Source: Corynebacterium frankenforstense (lineage in GTDB: Bacteria > Actinomycetota > Actinomycetes > Mycobacteriales > Mycobacteriaceae). From it: DNA of 64,000 nt. The DNA lies in NCBI RefSeq assembly GCF_030211955.1, contig NZ_JASODI010000012.1, positions 22,663-86,662 on the forward strand. The letters run 5' to 3'. The position numbers and the translations under genes were made by a program. Shown here in pieces: positions 27,853 to 36,305 of the stretch (its first letter is position 1; each line of letters opens with the position of its first letter). The notes under the pieces are model-generated. The model did no database searches. It saw only the letters and a program-made list of their open reading frames with translations, and was not told the origin of the DNA.

Positions 27853-28887
27853 ATGAACCTGAACTCCCCGCTCAGCCGCCGGTCCCTCTTTCGCGTCGCC
27901 GGCGCGACCCTCGCCCTCGGCGCCGGCGCGGCCGTGCTGCCGCAGGCCGACGCGCAGGGCCGCTCGCTCGGCACCGTCCTCGACTACTCCGGCGGCGTGC
28001 CGAGCGCCCAGGCGATCAAGAACGCCGGCCACCTCGGCGCCGTGCGCTACGTCTCCGAGCCGCGCGCGGCCTGGATGAAGGGTAAGCCGGTCAAGATCGA
28101 GGAGACGAAGGCCATGGCCGCCGCGGGCCTGGCCACCGCCTCCGTCTATCAGTACGGCAAGGACCGGACCGCCGACTGGCGCGAGGGTGCCGCCGGCGCG
28201 GCCAAGCACGCGCCGAAGGCCATCGCCCTGCACGCCGCCGCGGGTGGGCCTACCGGCAAGCCGATCTACGTCGCCATCGACGACAACCCCACCCGCAACG
28301 AGTACGAGACGCTGATCAAGCCGTACCTCAAGGGCTTCTCGGCCGCGCTGGCCGCCGCCGGGCTCAAGACCGGCGTCTACGCCAACTACCCGACCATAGA
28401 CTGGTTGATCGCCGACGGCATGGGCGAGTACTTCTGGCAGCACGGCTGGGGATCCAACGGCAAGATCCACCCGCGCGCCAACGTCTACCAGCGTCCCGGC
28501 GTCACCGCCCGCGTCGGCGGCGTCGAGGTCGACATCAACGACGTCTACACCCGCGACTGGGGCCAGTGGACCCCGGGCACCACCTCCCTGCCGGCACTGC
28601 AGCCGAGCACCCCGACCACCGAGTCAACGGGCGGAAACGGCGGGAACGGGAACGGCGGCACCGGTAACGGCGGCGGCACCGGTAACGGCGGAAACGGTGG
28701 TAACGGCGGTGGCCAGAACGGCACCCGCGGCAACGGTGGTCAGGGCGGCGGGCTGCCGCTGGGCAGCTCCGGGAACTTCACCCTGCCGAGCCTGGACAAG
28801 GTGACCATCAACCTGCCCGGCGGCATCTCCGTCAACGGCGGGCAGCTGCGCTCCATCGCCGAGCAGGCCGCCCGGCTGTCCAGCTAA
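27853..28887 (+). CDS. Tat-exported DUF1906 / Rv2525c-like glycoside hydrolase-like protein
   Basis: A 344-residue secreted protein. The N-terminus has a twin-arginine signal (SRRSLFRVAGATLALGAGAA). The mature part starts near GTVLDYSGGVPSAQAIKN and has the TIM-barrel pattern of Rv2525c: VRYVSEP, YVAIDDNP, GVYANYPTIDWL, FWQHGWGSNG and VDINDVYT. M. tuberculosis Rv2525c is a Tat substrate linked to the cell wall. After about residue 255 there is a Gly/Asn/Thr-rich linker with GGNGG and GNGG repeats and then a short C-terminal segment. AGGAG lies 5 bp before the ATG. The catalytic role is unproven. Confidence 0.9.
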   Translation: MNLNSPLSRRSLFRVAGATLALGAGAAVLPQADAQGRSLGTVLDYSGGVPSAQAIKNAGHLGAVRYVSEPRAAWMKGKPVKIEETKAMAAAGLATASVYQYGKDRTADWREGAAGAAKHAPKAIALHAAAGGPTGKPIYVAIDDNPTRNEYETLIKPYLKGFSAALAAAGLKTGVYANYPTIDWLIADGMGEYFWQHGWGSNGKIHPRANVYQRPGVTARVGGVEVDINDVYTRDWGQWTPGTTSLPALQPSTPTTESTGGNGGNGNGGTGNGGGTGNGGNGGNGGGQNGTRGNGGQGGGLPLGSSGNFTLPSLDKVTINLPGGISVNGGQLRSIAEQAARLSS

Positions 28888-28920
28888 CGGCTGACGCCGG
28901 CGGCCGCTTCCCGCCGGCGG

Positions 28921-30030
28921 CTACTTCCCGTCCTTCTTCGCCGAGGGCTCGGCGGAGGACTTCTCCGGGGACTTCTTCTCCCCGGACCGGCCGGAGGACC
29001 TGTCATTCGACTTCTCCTCCGGCTTCTTGTCGTCCCCGGACTTCTTCGAGTCGGACTTCTTTTCGTCGGTCATCTTGTCGTCCGACTTGTCGCCGGACTT
29101 CTTCCCGGACTCCCCGGAGGACCTGTCACCGGACTTCTCCGTCGACTCCTCCCCGGACTTATCTTCGGATTTGTCCTCCGAGCCGTCCTCCGACGTGTCC
29201 GCGTCGATGCGGTCGACCGCGTCGTCGCCGATCCAGGCACCCATGCCCTTGATCCGGTCCTCGACGAGCTCGGTGAGGTCCTCGCTCGAGCCGGTCACCG
29301 CGGCGGCGACGACGAAGTCCCCGCTGAAGGAGACCGAGGAGTGCAGGTCCCTGTCATTCGACCAGCCCCACTTCGTGCCGATCGTGCCCGGCAGCAGCGC
29401 CGTGCCCCAGTCCTGCTCGTAGCCGTCGGCGGCCACGTCGGCCGCCCGGGCCATCGCGACGAGGATCGGCGAGGTCGGGGCGTCGTCGAGCACCCGCGCG
29501 ACGAAGGTCGCCACGTCATAGGTCGAGGTCAGCGCGTAGCCCCAGTCCTCCCCCGAGCGGGTCGACTCGAGGCCGTACTTCTCCGCCGTCGCGTCGATCG
29601 AGTCCGGGTAGGCGGTGTAGAGGTCCTCGGCCGCGGCGTCCGAGGAGTCCGAGATCATGTTGATCGCCTCCCACCGCTGCGAGACGGTGCCGTGGTCGAG
29701 CACGTAGTCCGCGATGTAGAGCTTCGCCAGGCTCAGCGCCGGGCGCGCGTAGCGCTCCGAGGCCGTGCCGCGGCGTTTGCCGTCGCTCAACCGGATCACG
29801 CTGACCTGCGCGGCCGTGGCGTTCTCCACCGGCCCGCCGTGCAACCCGTCCTGAACCACTCCCCCGTCGCCGACCACGCCCTCGCCCGTGGCGTGCTCCC
29901 CGCCACCGGAGCGGGAGAGGCTGACGAAGGCGATGACGAGCACGAGCACCGCCACGCCGAGCACCGCGCAGATTCCGACGAGGACCCGGTTGACCGTGGC
30001 CAGCCCGTCACGGCCGGAGGATTCAGACAT
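28921..30030 (-). CDS. Membrane-anchored SxxK serine hydrolase-like protein with charged tail
   Basis: A 369-residue protein with one N-terminal membrane segment (about 12-38) and an extracytoplasmic domain resembling class A beta-lactamase or penicillin-binding proteins. The active-site-like motifs are in the right order: S100-L-A-K103, S128-D-S130 in MISDSSDAAAED, and K220-W-G222 in IGTKWGWSNDRD. The third motif is normally KTG or KSG. From about residue 278 a 90-residue tail consists almost only of Ser, Glu, Asp and Lys (SGDKSDDK-like repeats). Start MSESSGRDG at 30030. It may be a D,D-peptidase relative or an inactive sensor. Confidence 0.75.
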   Translation of the reverse strand: MSESSGRDGLATVNRVLVGICAVLGVAVLVLVIAFVSLSRSGGGEHATGEGVVGDGGVVQDGLHGGPVENATAAQVSVIRLSDGKRRGTASERYARPALSLAKLYIADYVLDHGTVSQRWEAINMISDSSDAAAEDLYTAYPDSIDATAEKYGLESTRSGEDWGYALTSTYDVATFVARVLDDAPTSPILVAMARAADVAADGYEQDWGTALLPGTIGTKWGWSNDRDLHSSVSFSGDFVVAAAVTGSSEDLTELVEDRIKGMGAWIGDDAVDRIDADTSEDGSEDKSEDKSGEESTEKSGDRSSGESGKKSGDKSDDKMTDEKKSDSKKSGDDKKPEEKSNDRSSGRSGEKKSPEKSSAEPSAKKDGK

Positions 30031-30152
30031 GCGCAAGATCCTAGTACCGGCGCCGCGCACGCGGCGCCGCAGGACGGCGAGGGGTCACCCGACGGGCGAC
30101 GCCCGCCCCGGGTGATGGGGCGGGCCTCGGAAATCTCGGTGCACAGCGCGGG

Positions 30153-31814
30153 TCAGTGGCTGACCGGGGCCTCCACGCCGACGCCGGTCAGGGAGCGGAC
30201 CTCCATTTCGTCGGCGAGGTCGTCGAGGTTGTCCGGCTTGCCCAGGTAGGTGCCGATGATCGCGGCCAGGAAGCCCAGCGGGATCGAGACCAGGCCGGGG
30301 CTGGTCAGCGGGAACCAGGAGAAGTCGACGCCCGAGAACATCGAGGTCTCGGTGCCCGAGACCGCCGGCGAGAAGAAGATCAGCAGCAGGGCGCTGCCCA
30401 GGCCGGTGTACATCGAGGCGACCGCGCCGGTGGTGTTGAAGCGGCGCCAGTACAGCGAGAACAGGATCGTCGGCAGGTTCGCGCTCGCCGCGATGGCGAA
30501 GGCCAGCGAGACCAGGAACGCGACGTTCTGCTGCATCGCCAGGATGCCCAGGACGATCGCGACGATGCCGAGCACCACCACCGTGATGCGCGAGACGCGG
30601 ACCTGCTCCTCCTCGGTGGCCTGACCGTCGCGGATGACCGCATGGTAGATGTCGTGCGCGATCGAGGCCGAGGCCGTGATCGCCAGGCCCGCGACCACCG
30701 CGAGCACCGTGGCAAAGGCGACCGCGGAGACGACGGCCATGAACAGCGGGCCGGCCAGCTCCAGGGCCAGCAGCGGCGCGGCGGAGTTCGCCCCGCCCGG
30801 CGCGGCGAGCACCTTGTCCGGGCCGACGAGCGCGGCAGCGCCGTAGCCCAGGATCAAGGTGATCAGGTAGAAGGAGCCGATCAGCACGATCGCCCAGGTC
30901 ACGGACTTGCGCGCCTCGGTGGCGGTGGGCACGGTGTAGAAGCGCATCAGCACGTGCGGCAGGCCGCCGACACCCAGGACCAGCGAGAGGCCCAGGGAGA
31001 GGAAGTCGAGTTGGCTGACGACGTCGGCGCCGTACTTCAGGCCCGGCTTCATCACGTCCTCGGCGGCGTAGCCGGCCTCGGCGCGCGCCTCGGAGCCGCG
31101 GTGCATCTCGACGGCGCGGTCGAAGAGCTCGGAGGCCCCGCCGCGCACGGCGACGAAGACCAGCACGGTCATGATGACCACCGCGCCGATGAGCAGCACG
31201 GCCTTGATCATCTGCACGTATGTGGTGCCCTTCATGCCGCCGATGAGAACGTAGGCGATCATGACCAGGCCGACCACGCCGACGACGCCGGCCTGGACGG
31301 TGGTGTCGTGGATGTTCAGCAGCACCGAGACCAGCGAGCCGGCGCCGGCCATCTGGGCGATGAGGTAGAACAGCGAGACGAACAGCGTGCCGAAGGCGGC
31401 CGCGGTACGCACCGGCTTCTGGCGCAGGCGGAAGGAGAGCACGTCCGCCATGGTGAAACGGCCGACGTTACGCATCGGTTCGGCGACCAGCAGCAGCGCC
31501 ACCAGCCAGGCGACGAAGAAGCCGATCGAGTAGAGGAAGCCGTCGTAGCCGCTCAGCGCGATGGCGCCGACGATGCCGAGGAACGACGCGGCCGACAGGT
31601 AGTCGCCCGAGATGGCCAGGCCGTTCTGGGCGCCGGAGAAGGAGGCGCCGCCGGTGTAGAAGTCCGAGGCCTCCTTGGTGGTCTTGCCGGCGCGCATGAC
31701 GATCGCCATGGTCACGACGATGAAGGCGACGAAGACCGAGATGTTCAGGATCGGGTTGCCCACGTCAGCTCCCGACTCCTGGGCCAGGACATGGGTGGTG
31801 TTCAACGGGTCCAT
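30153..31814 (-). CDS. mctC: Sodium/solute symporter family monocarboxylate transporter (MctC-like)
   Basis: A 553-residue SSS-family permease with about 13 membrane segments. Typical motifs are FYTGGASFSGAQNGLAISGD, SAASFLGIVGAIALSGYDG and FTMADVLSFRLRQKPVR. It closely resembles C. glutamicum MctC, which imports acetate, propionate and pyruvate, and E. coli ActP. The start overlaps nothing; it lies 10 bp after the DUF485 gene, with which it forms the usual DUF485-symporter pair. Confidence 0.92.
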   Translation of the reverse strand: MDPLNTTHVLAQESGADVGNPILNISVFVAFIVVTMAIVMRAGKTTKEASDFYTGGASFSGAQNGLAISGDYLSAASFLGIVGAIALSGYDGFLYSIGFFVAWLVALLLVAEPMRNVGRFTMADVLSFRLRQKPVRTAAAFGTLFVSLFYLIAQMAGAGSLVSVLLNIHDTTVQAGVVGVVGLVMIAYVLIGGMKGTTYVQMIKAVLLIGAVVIMTVLVFVAVRGGASELFDRAVEMHRGSEARAEAGYAAEDVMKPGLKYGADVVSQLDFLSLGLSLVLGVGGLPHVLMRFYTVPTATEARKSVTWAIVLIGSFYLITLILGYGAAALVGPDKVLAAPGGANSAAPLLALELAGPLFMAVVSAVAFATVLAVVAGLAITASASIAHDIYHAVIRDGQATEEEQVRVSRITVVVLGIVAIVLGILAMQQNVAFLVSLAFAIAASANLPTILFSLYWRRFNTTGAVASMYTGLGSALLLIFFSPAVSGTETSMFSGVDFSWFPLTSPGLVSIPLGFLAAIIGTYLGKPDNLDDLADEMEVRSLTGVGVEAPVSH

Positions 31815-31824
31815 GAGGTGGGGC

Positions 31825-32181
31825 CTACCCTTCCATCTTGGTGCGGATCGCGGCCGCGCGCGGCTCGATGTTCTTGTTGGCGTAGCGCACGTACACCCAG
31901 GTGATGATGAACGTCGTGACGAACTGGAGCACGCCGAGCACGATGCCCAGGTTGACGCTGCCGAAGACGTTGAGGGCCATCAGCTCGGGGAAGAACGTCG
32001 CCGCGACGACGTAGGCGACGTACCAGAGGAAGAAGGCGACGGACATCGGGAAGTTGAAGGAGCGGTACCGGCTGCGCAGCTCCTGGAACTGGGCTCCGGC
32101 GCGTACCTCTCGGAAGTCTTCGGCCGTCGGTTCCCGGCGTACCGGGCGCTCCGCGACGGCCGTGGGCTCTGCGGTGCTCAT
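31825..32181 (-). CDS. DUF485 small membrane protein, partner of the MctC symporter
   Basis: A 118-residue protein with two membrane segments (FFLWYVAYVVAATFF and LGVLQFVTTFIITWVYV) after the FQELRSRYRSFNFPM motif typical of DUF485. Such proteins are almost always encoded directly upstream of acetate/monocarboxylate symporters, as here, but their role is unknown. The upstream 268-bp gap to the DUF624 gene holds the promoter; I see no clear -10 there. Confidence 0.9.
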   Translation of the reverse strand: MSTAEPTAVAERPVRREPTAEDFREVRAGAQFQELRSRYRSFNFPMSVAFFLWYVAYVVAATFFPELMALNVFGSVNLGIVLGVLQFVTTFIITWVYVRYANKNIEPRAAAIRTKMEG

Positions 32182-32449
32182 GGCGGGTGTCCTCTCTGTG
32201 TCGCGCCGCGGGCTCGCGTCGGAGGGGACCCGGTCCCACGGCGTGGTCAGCTCAGCGCGTGGACGTCAGGTGGGGCACCAGGACCCGGATCGCCGGGCCG
32301 CACGCCACGCTTGCCCGCTAGAAGTTACCCGGTTCACAGCCGTTATGAATAGTGAATGGACAGACAGCTTCACAGCCAATACGAACGCCACCCCCGAGGC
32401 CCCGCTGACCTGCGCCACCGCCCAGCCCGCGGCACCCCCGACGAAGCGG

Positions 32450-33064
32450 TCAATCGGCGGCGAGGCGCTCCCCGAGCGCTCCGGCGAGCACCAGGCGCAC
32501 CAGATAGACGGTGAAGGCCGGCAGGAGGAAGAACACCAGCGGCACCGACCAGGCCACCGGCAGGTACACCACGCAGGCGACGGCCCCCAGGCACAGCGCC
32601 AGCGCCGCCACCGTGCACGGCAGGTGCGCCACGGCGAGCACGACGGCGTCGGCGAGCGCGCGCCGCGAGGCGGCGCCGAGGGCGAAAAACCACACGGCGA
32701 CGCCGGCGATCAGAAGCGCGCCGGACAGGGCGAGGACCTGGAGGGCCGTCAACGCGGGCCCCTCGACGCCGGCGCGGAAGAGCACCCACTGCTGGTAGAC
32801 CAGCACCGCGGCCAACAGGAGCGCGAGCAGCCAGTACCCCGTCACGGCGGCGAAGCGCCGCGGCAGCTCGCGCACGAAGCGCACGCCGTAACCGGAGCCG
32901 ACACCGCGGACCATCTGGCCGATCACGACGTTGCCGGCGCGCAGCGCCGCACCGGCGGTGAGCACCGGCAACGCGCTGAGCACCATCAGCATGTTGACCA
33001 CGACGAGGTCGGCGAACAGGCTGAAGACGGCCATGAACCGCGAGTCCGGGTTGAACAGTCGCAC
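32450..33064 (-). CDS. DUF624 (YesL-like) membrane protein of the sugar ABC cluster
   Basis: A 204-residue protein with about five membrane segments, beginning MRLFNPDSRFMAVFSLFADLVVVN. The NPDS..FM start and the AGAALRAGNVVIG region are typical of DUF624/YesL proteins found beside carbohydrate importers. It lies 10 bp downstream of the MalG-like permease. By gene order it corresponds to the extra membrane component (MusI) of the C. glutamicum maltose importer, as I recall that cluster. Confidence 0.82.
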   Translation of the reverse strand: MRLFNPDSRFMAVFSLFADLVVVNMLMVLSALPVLTAGAALRAGNVVIGQMVRGVGSGYGVRFVRELPRRFAAVTGYWLLALLLAAVLVYQQWVLFRAGVEGPALTALQVLALSGALLIAGVAVWFFALGAASRRALADAVVLAVAHLPCTVAALALCLGAVACVVYLPVAWSVPLVFFLLPAFTVYLVRLVLAGALGERLAAD

Positions 33065-33074
33065 GGCGCGCCGC

Positions 33075-34022
33075 TCAGCCCTTCACGGCGCCGGCGGCGA
33101 CGCCCTCGACGATGTGCTTCTGGGTGGCCGCGTAGAAGATGACGATCGGGATGATCGCGAGCACCAGCATCGCCATCATCGCCCCGAGGTCGCGGTCGCC
33201 CTGGGAACCGATGAACTGCTGGATGACCACCGGGATGGTGCGGTACGGCGTGGACAGGCCCACCACCAGGTACGGCAGCAGGTAGTCGTTCCACACCCAC
33301 ATCGCGTTCAGGATGGCCACCGTGATTGCCGTGGGCTTGAGCATCGGCATGACCACGCGGAAGAACGTGCCCAGCGGGGAGCAGCCGTCCATCGTCGCGG
33401 CCTCCTCGATCTCCAGCGGGATGGCCTTGATGAACCCGGAGAACATGAACACCGACAGGCCGGAGCCGAAGCCGACGTAGAGCACCACCATGCCCAGCGG
33501 GTTGGCCAGGCCCAGCCGGTCGGCGATGACGACGGTGGGGAACATGACCATCTGGAACGGGATGACCATGGAGAAGACGAACAGGTAGTACAGCGTCGAG
33601 GTCCACCACGTCTTGACCCGGGTGATGTAGTAGGCCGTCATGGAGCTGAAGAAGACGATGGCGGCGACCGAGGAGATCGTGATCACGAACGACCAGACGA
33701 TCGCCCAGCCGAAGCCCTCGCCCTGGATGCCGGTGACGTAGTTGGTCAGCCCGGCCCACATCTCGCCGACGGGCAGCGCGAACGGGTTGTTCGAGATCGC
33801 GAAGCGTTCCTTGAAGGAGTTGAGCAGGATGAAGGCGATCGGGGTGAGAAAGACCAGGGTCAGAAAGACCAGCACCGCGTAGATGAGGACCTTGGCGGGG
33901 CCGCCGACGCGGGCGGCCGAGCCCCCCGTACCGGCGCCGGCCCCGGCGGGCCCGATGTCGACGGCCGCCGCGGCGTCATCGGGCCGCACCGGCCCGGCGG
34001 AAGGATTGACTTGGGTGGTCAC
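33075..34022 (-). CDS. Sugar ABC transporter permease, MalG type
   Basis: A 315-residue inner-membrane permease with six membrane segments after a Pro/Ala-rich N-terminus. The EAA loop reads EEAATMDGCSPLGTFFRVVMPMLKP, the contact site for the ATPase; MWVWNDYLLPYL is also typical. It starts with GTG at 34022 and lies 3 bp after the partner permease. It is the second permease of a MusEFGK-like alpha-glucoside importer by context. Confidence 0.92.
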   Translation of the reverse strand: MTTQVNPSAGPVRPDDAAAAVDIGPAGAGAGTGGSAARVGGPAKVLIYAVLVFLTLVFLTPIAFILLNSFKERFAISNNPFALPVGEMWAGLTNYVTGIQGEGFGWAIVWSFVITISSVAAIVFFSSMTAYYITRVKTWWTSTLYYLFVFSMVIPFQMVMFPTVVIADRLGLANPLGMVVLYVGFGSGLSVFMFSGFIKAIPLEIEEAATMDGCSPLGTFFRVVMPMLKPTAITVAILNAMWVWNDYLLPYLVVGLSTPYRTIPVVIQQFIGSQGDRDLGAMMAMLVLAIIPIVIFYAATQKHIVEGVAAGAVKG

Positions 34023-34025
34023 GGT

Positions 34026-34871
34026 TTATGCCTCCACTTCCCTGCGCCGGGTGGCGCGCAGCTGGAACATCGCGATGACGACGACCACGACGACGAAGAT
34101 GACGGCCTTGGCCTGGCCGACGCCCTCGGCGCCAACCCGGTTGAACATCGTCTTGACGATGTTGAGGGCGACCATCTCGGTCTCGCCGCCCGGCGCGCCG
34201 TCGGTCAGCGCGAGGTTCTGGTCGAAGATCTTGAAGGTGTTGGACAAGGTGAGAAACAGGCAGATGGTGATCGAGGGCATGATCATCGGGATGGTCACGT
34301 GCCGCAGCATCTCCCAGCGGGAGACGCCGTCGATCTCGGCGGCCTCGATCAGCTCCGGCGGCACGTTCTGCAGCCCGGCGATGTAGATGATCATCATGTA
34401 GCCGATCAGCTGCCAGTTGATCAGCATGACCAGGCCGGCGTAGCCGAACCGGGAGTCCGCGACGATCGTCTGGTCGTAGTTGGCCAGCACCGCGTTGATC
34501 ATGGACTGCCAGGTGTAGCCGAGCACGATGCCGCCGATGAGGTTCGGCAGGAAGAACACCGTGCGGAAGAAGTTCGTGCCGCGCAGCTTGCGGGTCAGGG
34601 TCCAGGCCACCGCGAAGGCGACGACGTTGACCGTGATGATCGAGACGACGGCGACGAGCACCGTGAACACGAACGCGGAGACGAACCCCTCGCGGGCCTC
34701 GAAGGCGCGAGCGTAGTTGTCCAGGCCCACCCAGGAGGCGTCCGTGATCGTGGTGAACTCCGTGAAAGACAGCGCGAAACCGATGACGAAGGGCACCAGG
34801 AAGGCGACCAGGAACGCCAGCAGCGTCGGCAGGACGAAGACCGGGAAGTACTTTTTCAGTGCGGTTTGCAT
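34026..34871 (-). CDS. Sugar ABC transporter permease, MalF type
   Basis: A 281-residue permease with six membrane segments. The EAA loop is ELIEAAEIDGVSRWEMLRHV, and FFRTVFFLPNLIGGIVLGY is family typical. It is transcribed after the binding-protein gene (15-bp gap) and before the MalG-like permease. The substrate is inferred only from the cluster. Confidence 0.92.
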   Translation of the reverse strand: MQTALKKYFPVFVLPTLLAFLVAFLVPFVIGFALSFTEFTTITDASWVGLDNYARAFEAREGFVSAFVFTVLVAVVSIITVNVVAFAVAWTLTRKLRGTNFFRTVFFLPNLIGGIVLGYTWQSMINAVLANYDQTIVADSRFGYAGLVMLINWQLIGYMMIIYIAGLQNVPPELIEAAEIDGVSRWEMLRHVTIPMIMPSITICLFLTLSNTFKIFDQNLALTDGAPGGETEMVALNIVKTMFNRVGAEGVGQAKAVIFVVVVVVIAMFQLRATRRREVEA

Positions 34872-34886
34872 TCGAGCGTCAGCCTC

Positions 34887-36245
34887 CTAGCTCTGCAGGG
34901 CGATCTGGTTGGCCATCTCGTACTCCCAGTCGTCCCGGAACCGGTCCACCACGTCCTGCCAGGTCAGGTTGCCCATCGCGTACTGCGCCAGGTTCTGTCC
35001 GTAGCGGTCGCGGAAGCTCTGGTTCGGGCTGAACTGGAAGTCCCACGGCAGCGAGTTCGATTCCGGGTCCTGGATGGCGGCCTGGACCTGCTGGGCCAGC
35101 GGATCGGCGGGCACCTCGTCGGGCGCGTAGTCGGCGAAGGGGGCGATGAAGCCGAGCTCGTCGACCACCAGCTCCTTGCCGCGCTCGGAGAGGAAGAGCC
35201 ATTCGACGAAGTCCCGGGTGGCCTGCTGGTCCTCGGCGCTGGCGCGGGAGTTGACCGCCAGATAGTTCTCGGTGCCGACGTTGAGGCCGTTGCGCTCCTC
35301 GTCGGGCATGCCCATGTACATGGGCATGAACTTGATCTTGTCCTCCTTGATCACGTTGCCGCCCACGCCCGCGATCTGCGACCAGGCCCAGTTGCCGTTC
35401 TGCACCATCGCGGCCTTGCCGGTGGCGAACTCCGCCATCGCGTCCGAGGTGGCCCGGCCGGTGGCCAGCGCCGGCGGCACCGTGGAGTTTTCCAGGTACA
35501 GGTCGAACAGCTGGCGGAACTGCCTCTCGTAGGTGAACTCCGCCTGCGCCATTTCCGAGAAATCGGAGATGTCGCGGTCGACGATCTCGTAGTGCAGCGG
35601 GCCGTTCATCAGGTGGTTGGTCCACCGCCACTCCTCGCCCGGCAGCAGGGAGGTCGAGGCGAAGGCGCCGTCGAGGCCGAACTCGTCCTTGCGGGCCTGC
35701 AGGTCCTCGGCGACGGCCTTGAGGTCGTCGAAGCCGTCGATCTCCTCGACCGAGCCCACCGCCGGGTTCGGCGCAGCGAAGTAGCGGTCGAAGATCTCCT
35801 CGTTGTAGAGCAGACCGAAGCCCTCGACGGCGAAGGGGAACGCGCGGGCGACCCCTGCGGCGTCGGTGATCGGCTCGACGTCGTCGTTGAGCCCGGTGAC
35901 CACGCCATAATCGGAGATGTCGGCCAGGTAGTCCTGCCAGATGCCGAAGCCCTCCTGGCCGTTGATCTGGAACAGCGTCGGGGCGTTGGACTTGGCCATC
36001 TCGGCCTTGAGGGTCTGCATGTAGGACCCGGAGGCGGCCGTGACCACCTTGACCGGCACGCCGGTCAGTTCCGTGTATTCCTCGGCGATGTCCTCGAACT
36101 GCTGGGCCTGCTCGGGCTTGAAGTTCATGTAGTACACGCTCGGGCCGCGGTCTGAGCCGCAGCCCACCAGGGCGGAGGCGGCCAGCGCCGCGACGGCGCA
36201 GACGGCCGTCGCGCGCCGGATGCCGCGCGCCAGTGTCGTTCTCAT
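34887..36245 (-). CDS. Sugar ABC transporter solute-binding lipoprotein
   Basis: A 452-residue extracellular family 1 binding protein. The lipobox is ALVGC, giving an acylated Cys after a signal of about 30 residues. The domain shows YYMNFKPEQAQQFEDIAEEY, VVTAASGSYMQTLKAEMAKS and KAAMVQNGNWAWSQIAG, typical of oligosaccharide-binding proteins. Start MRTTLARGIRR at 36245, with AAAGGA about 13 bp upstream. Order (ATPase, DUF4032, binding protein, two permeases, DUF624) resembles the C. glutamicum maltose importer genes musK-musE-musF-musG-musI; maltose or other alpha-glucosides are the best guess. Confidence 0.9.
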   Translation of the reverse strand: MRTTLARGIRRATAVCAVAALAASALVGCGSDRGPSVYYMNFKPEQAQQFEDIAEEYTELTGVPVKVVTAASGSYMQTLKAEMAKSNAPTLFQINGQEGFGIWQDYLADISDYGVVTGLNDDVEPITDAAGVARAFPFAVEGFGLLYNEEIFDRYFAAPNPAVGSVEEIDGFDDLKAVAEDLQARKDEFGLDGAFASTSLLPGEEWRWTNHLMNGPLHYEIVDRDISDFSEMAQAEFTYERQFRQLFDLYLENSTVPPALATGRATSDAMAEFATGKAAMVQNGNWAWSQIAGVGGNVIKEDKIKFMPMYMGMPDEERNGLNVGTENYLAVNSRASAEDQQATRDFVEWLFLSERGKELVVDELGFIAPFADYAPDEVPADPLAQQVQAAIQDPESNSLPWDFQFSPNQSFRDRYGQNLAQYAMGNLTWQDVVDRFRDDWEYEMANQIALQS

Positions 36246-36305
36246 GAAAGGTTCTCGTCCTTTCCGCGGATCGGCTGCTTGCGCAGCATGCATTCGGTTT
36301 TCATT

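Noticed and set aside
32395..32415. Another CTGACCTGC core
   Set aside because: The 9-mer is present between the DUF485 and DUF624 genes but lacks the paired arms and flanking palindromes; such a 9-mer is expected by chance in GC-rich DNA.
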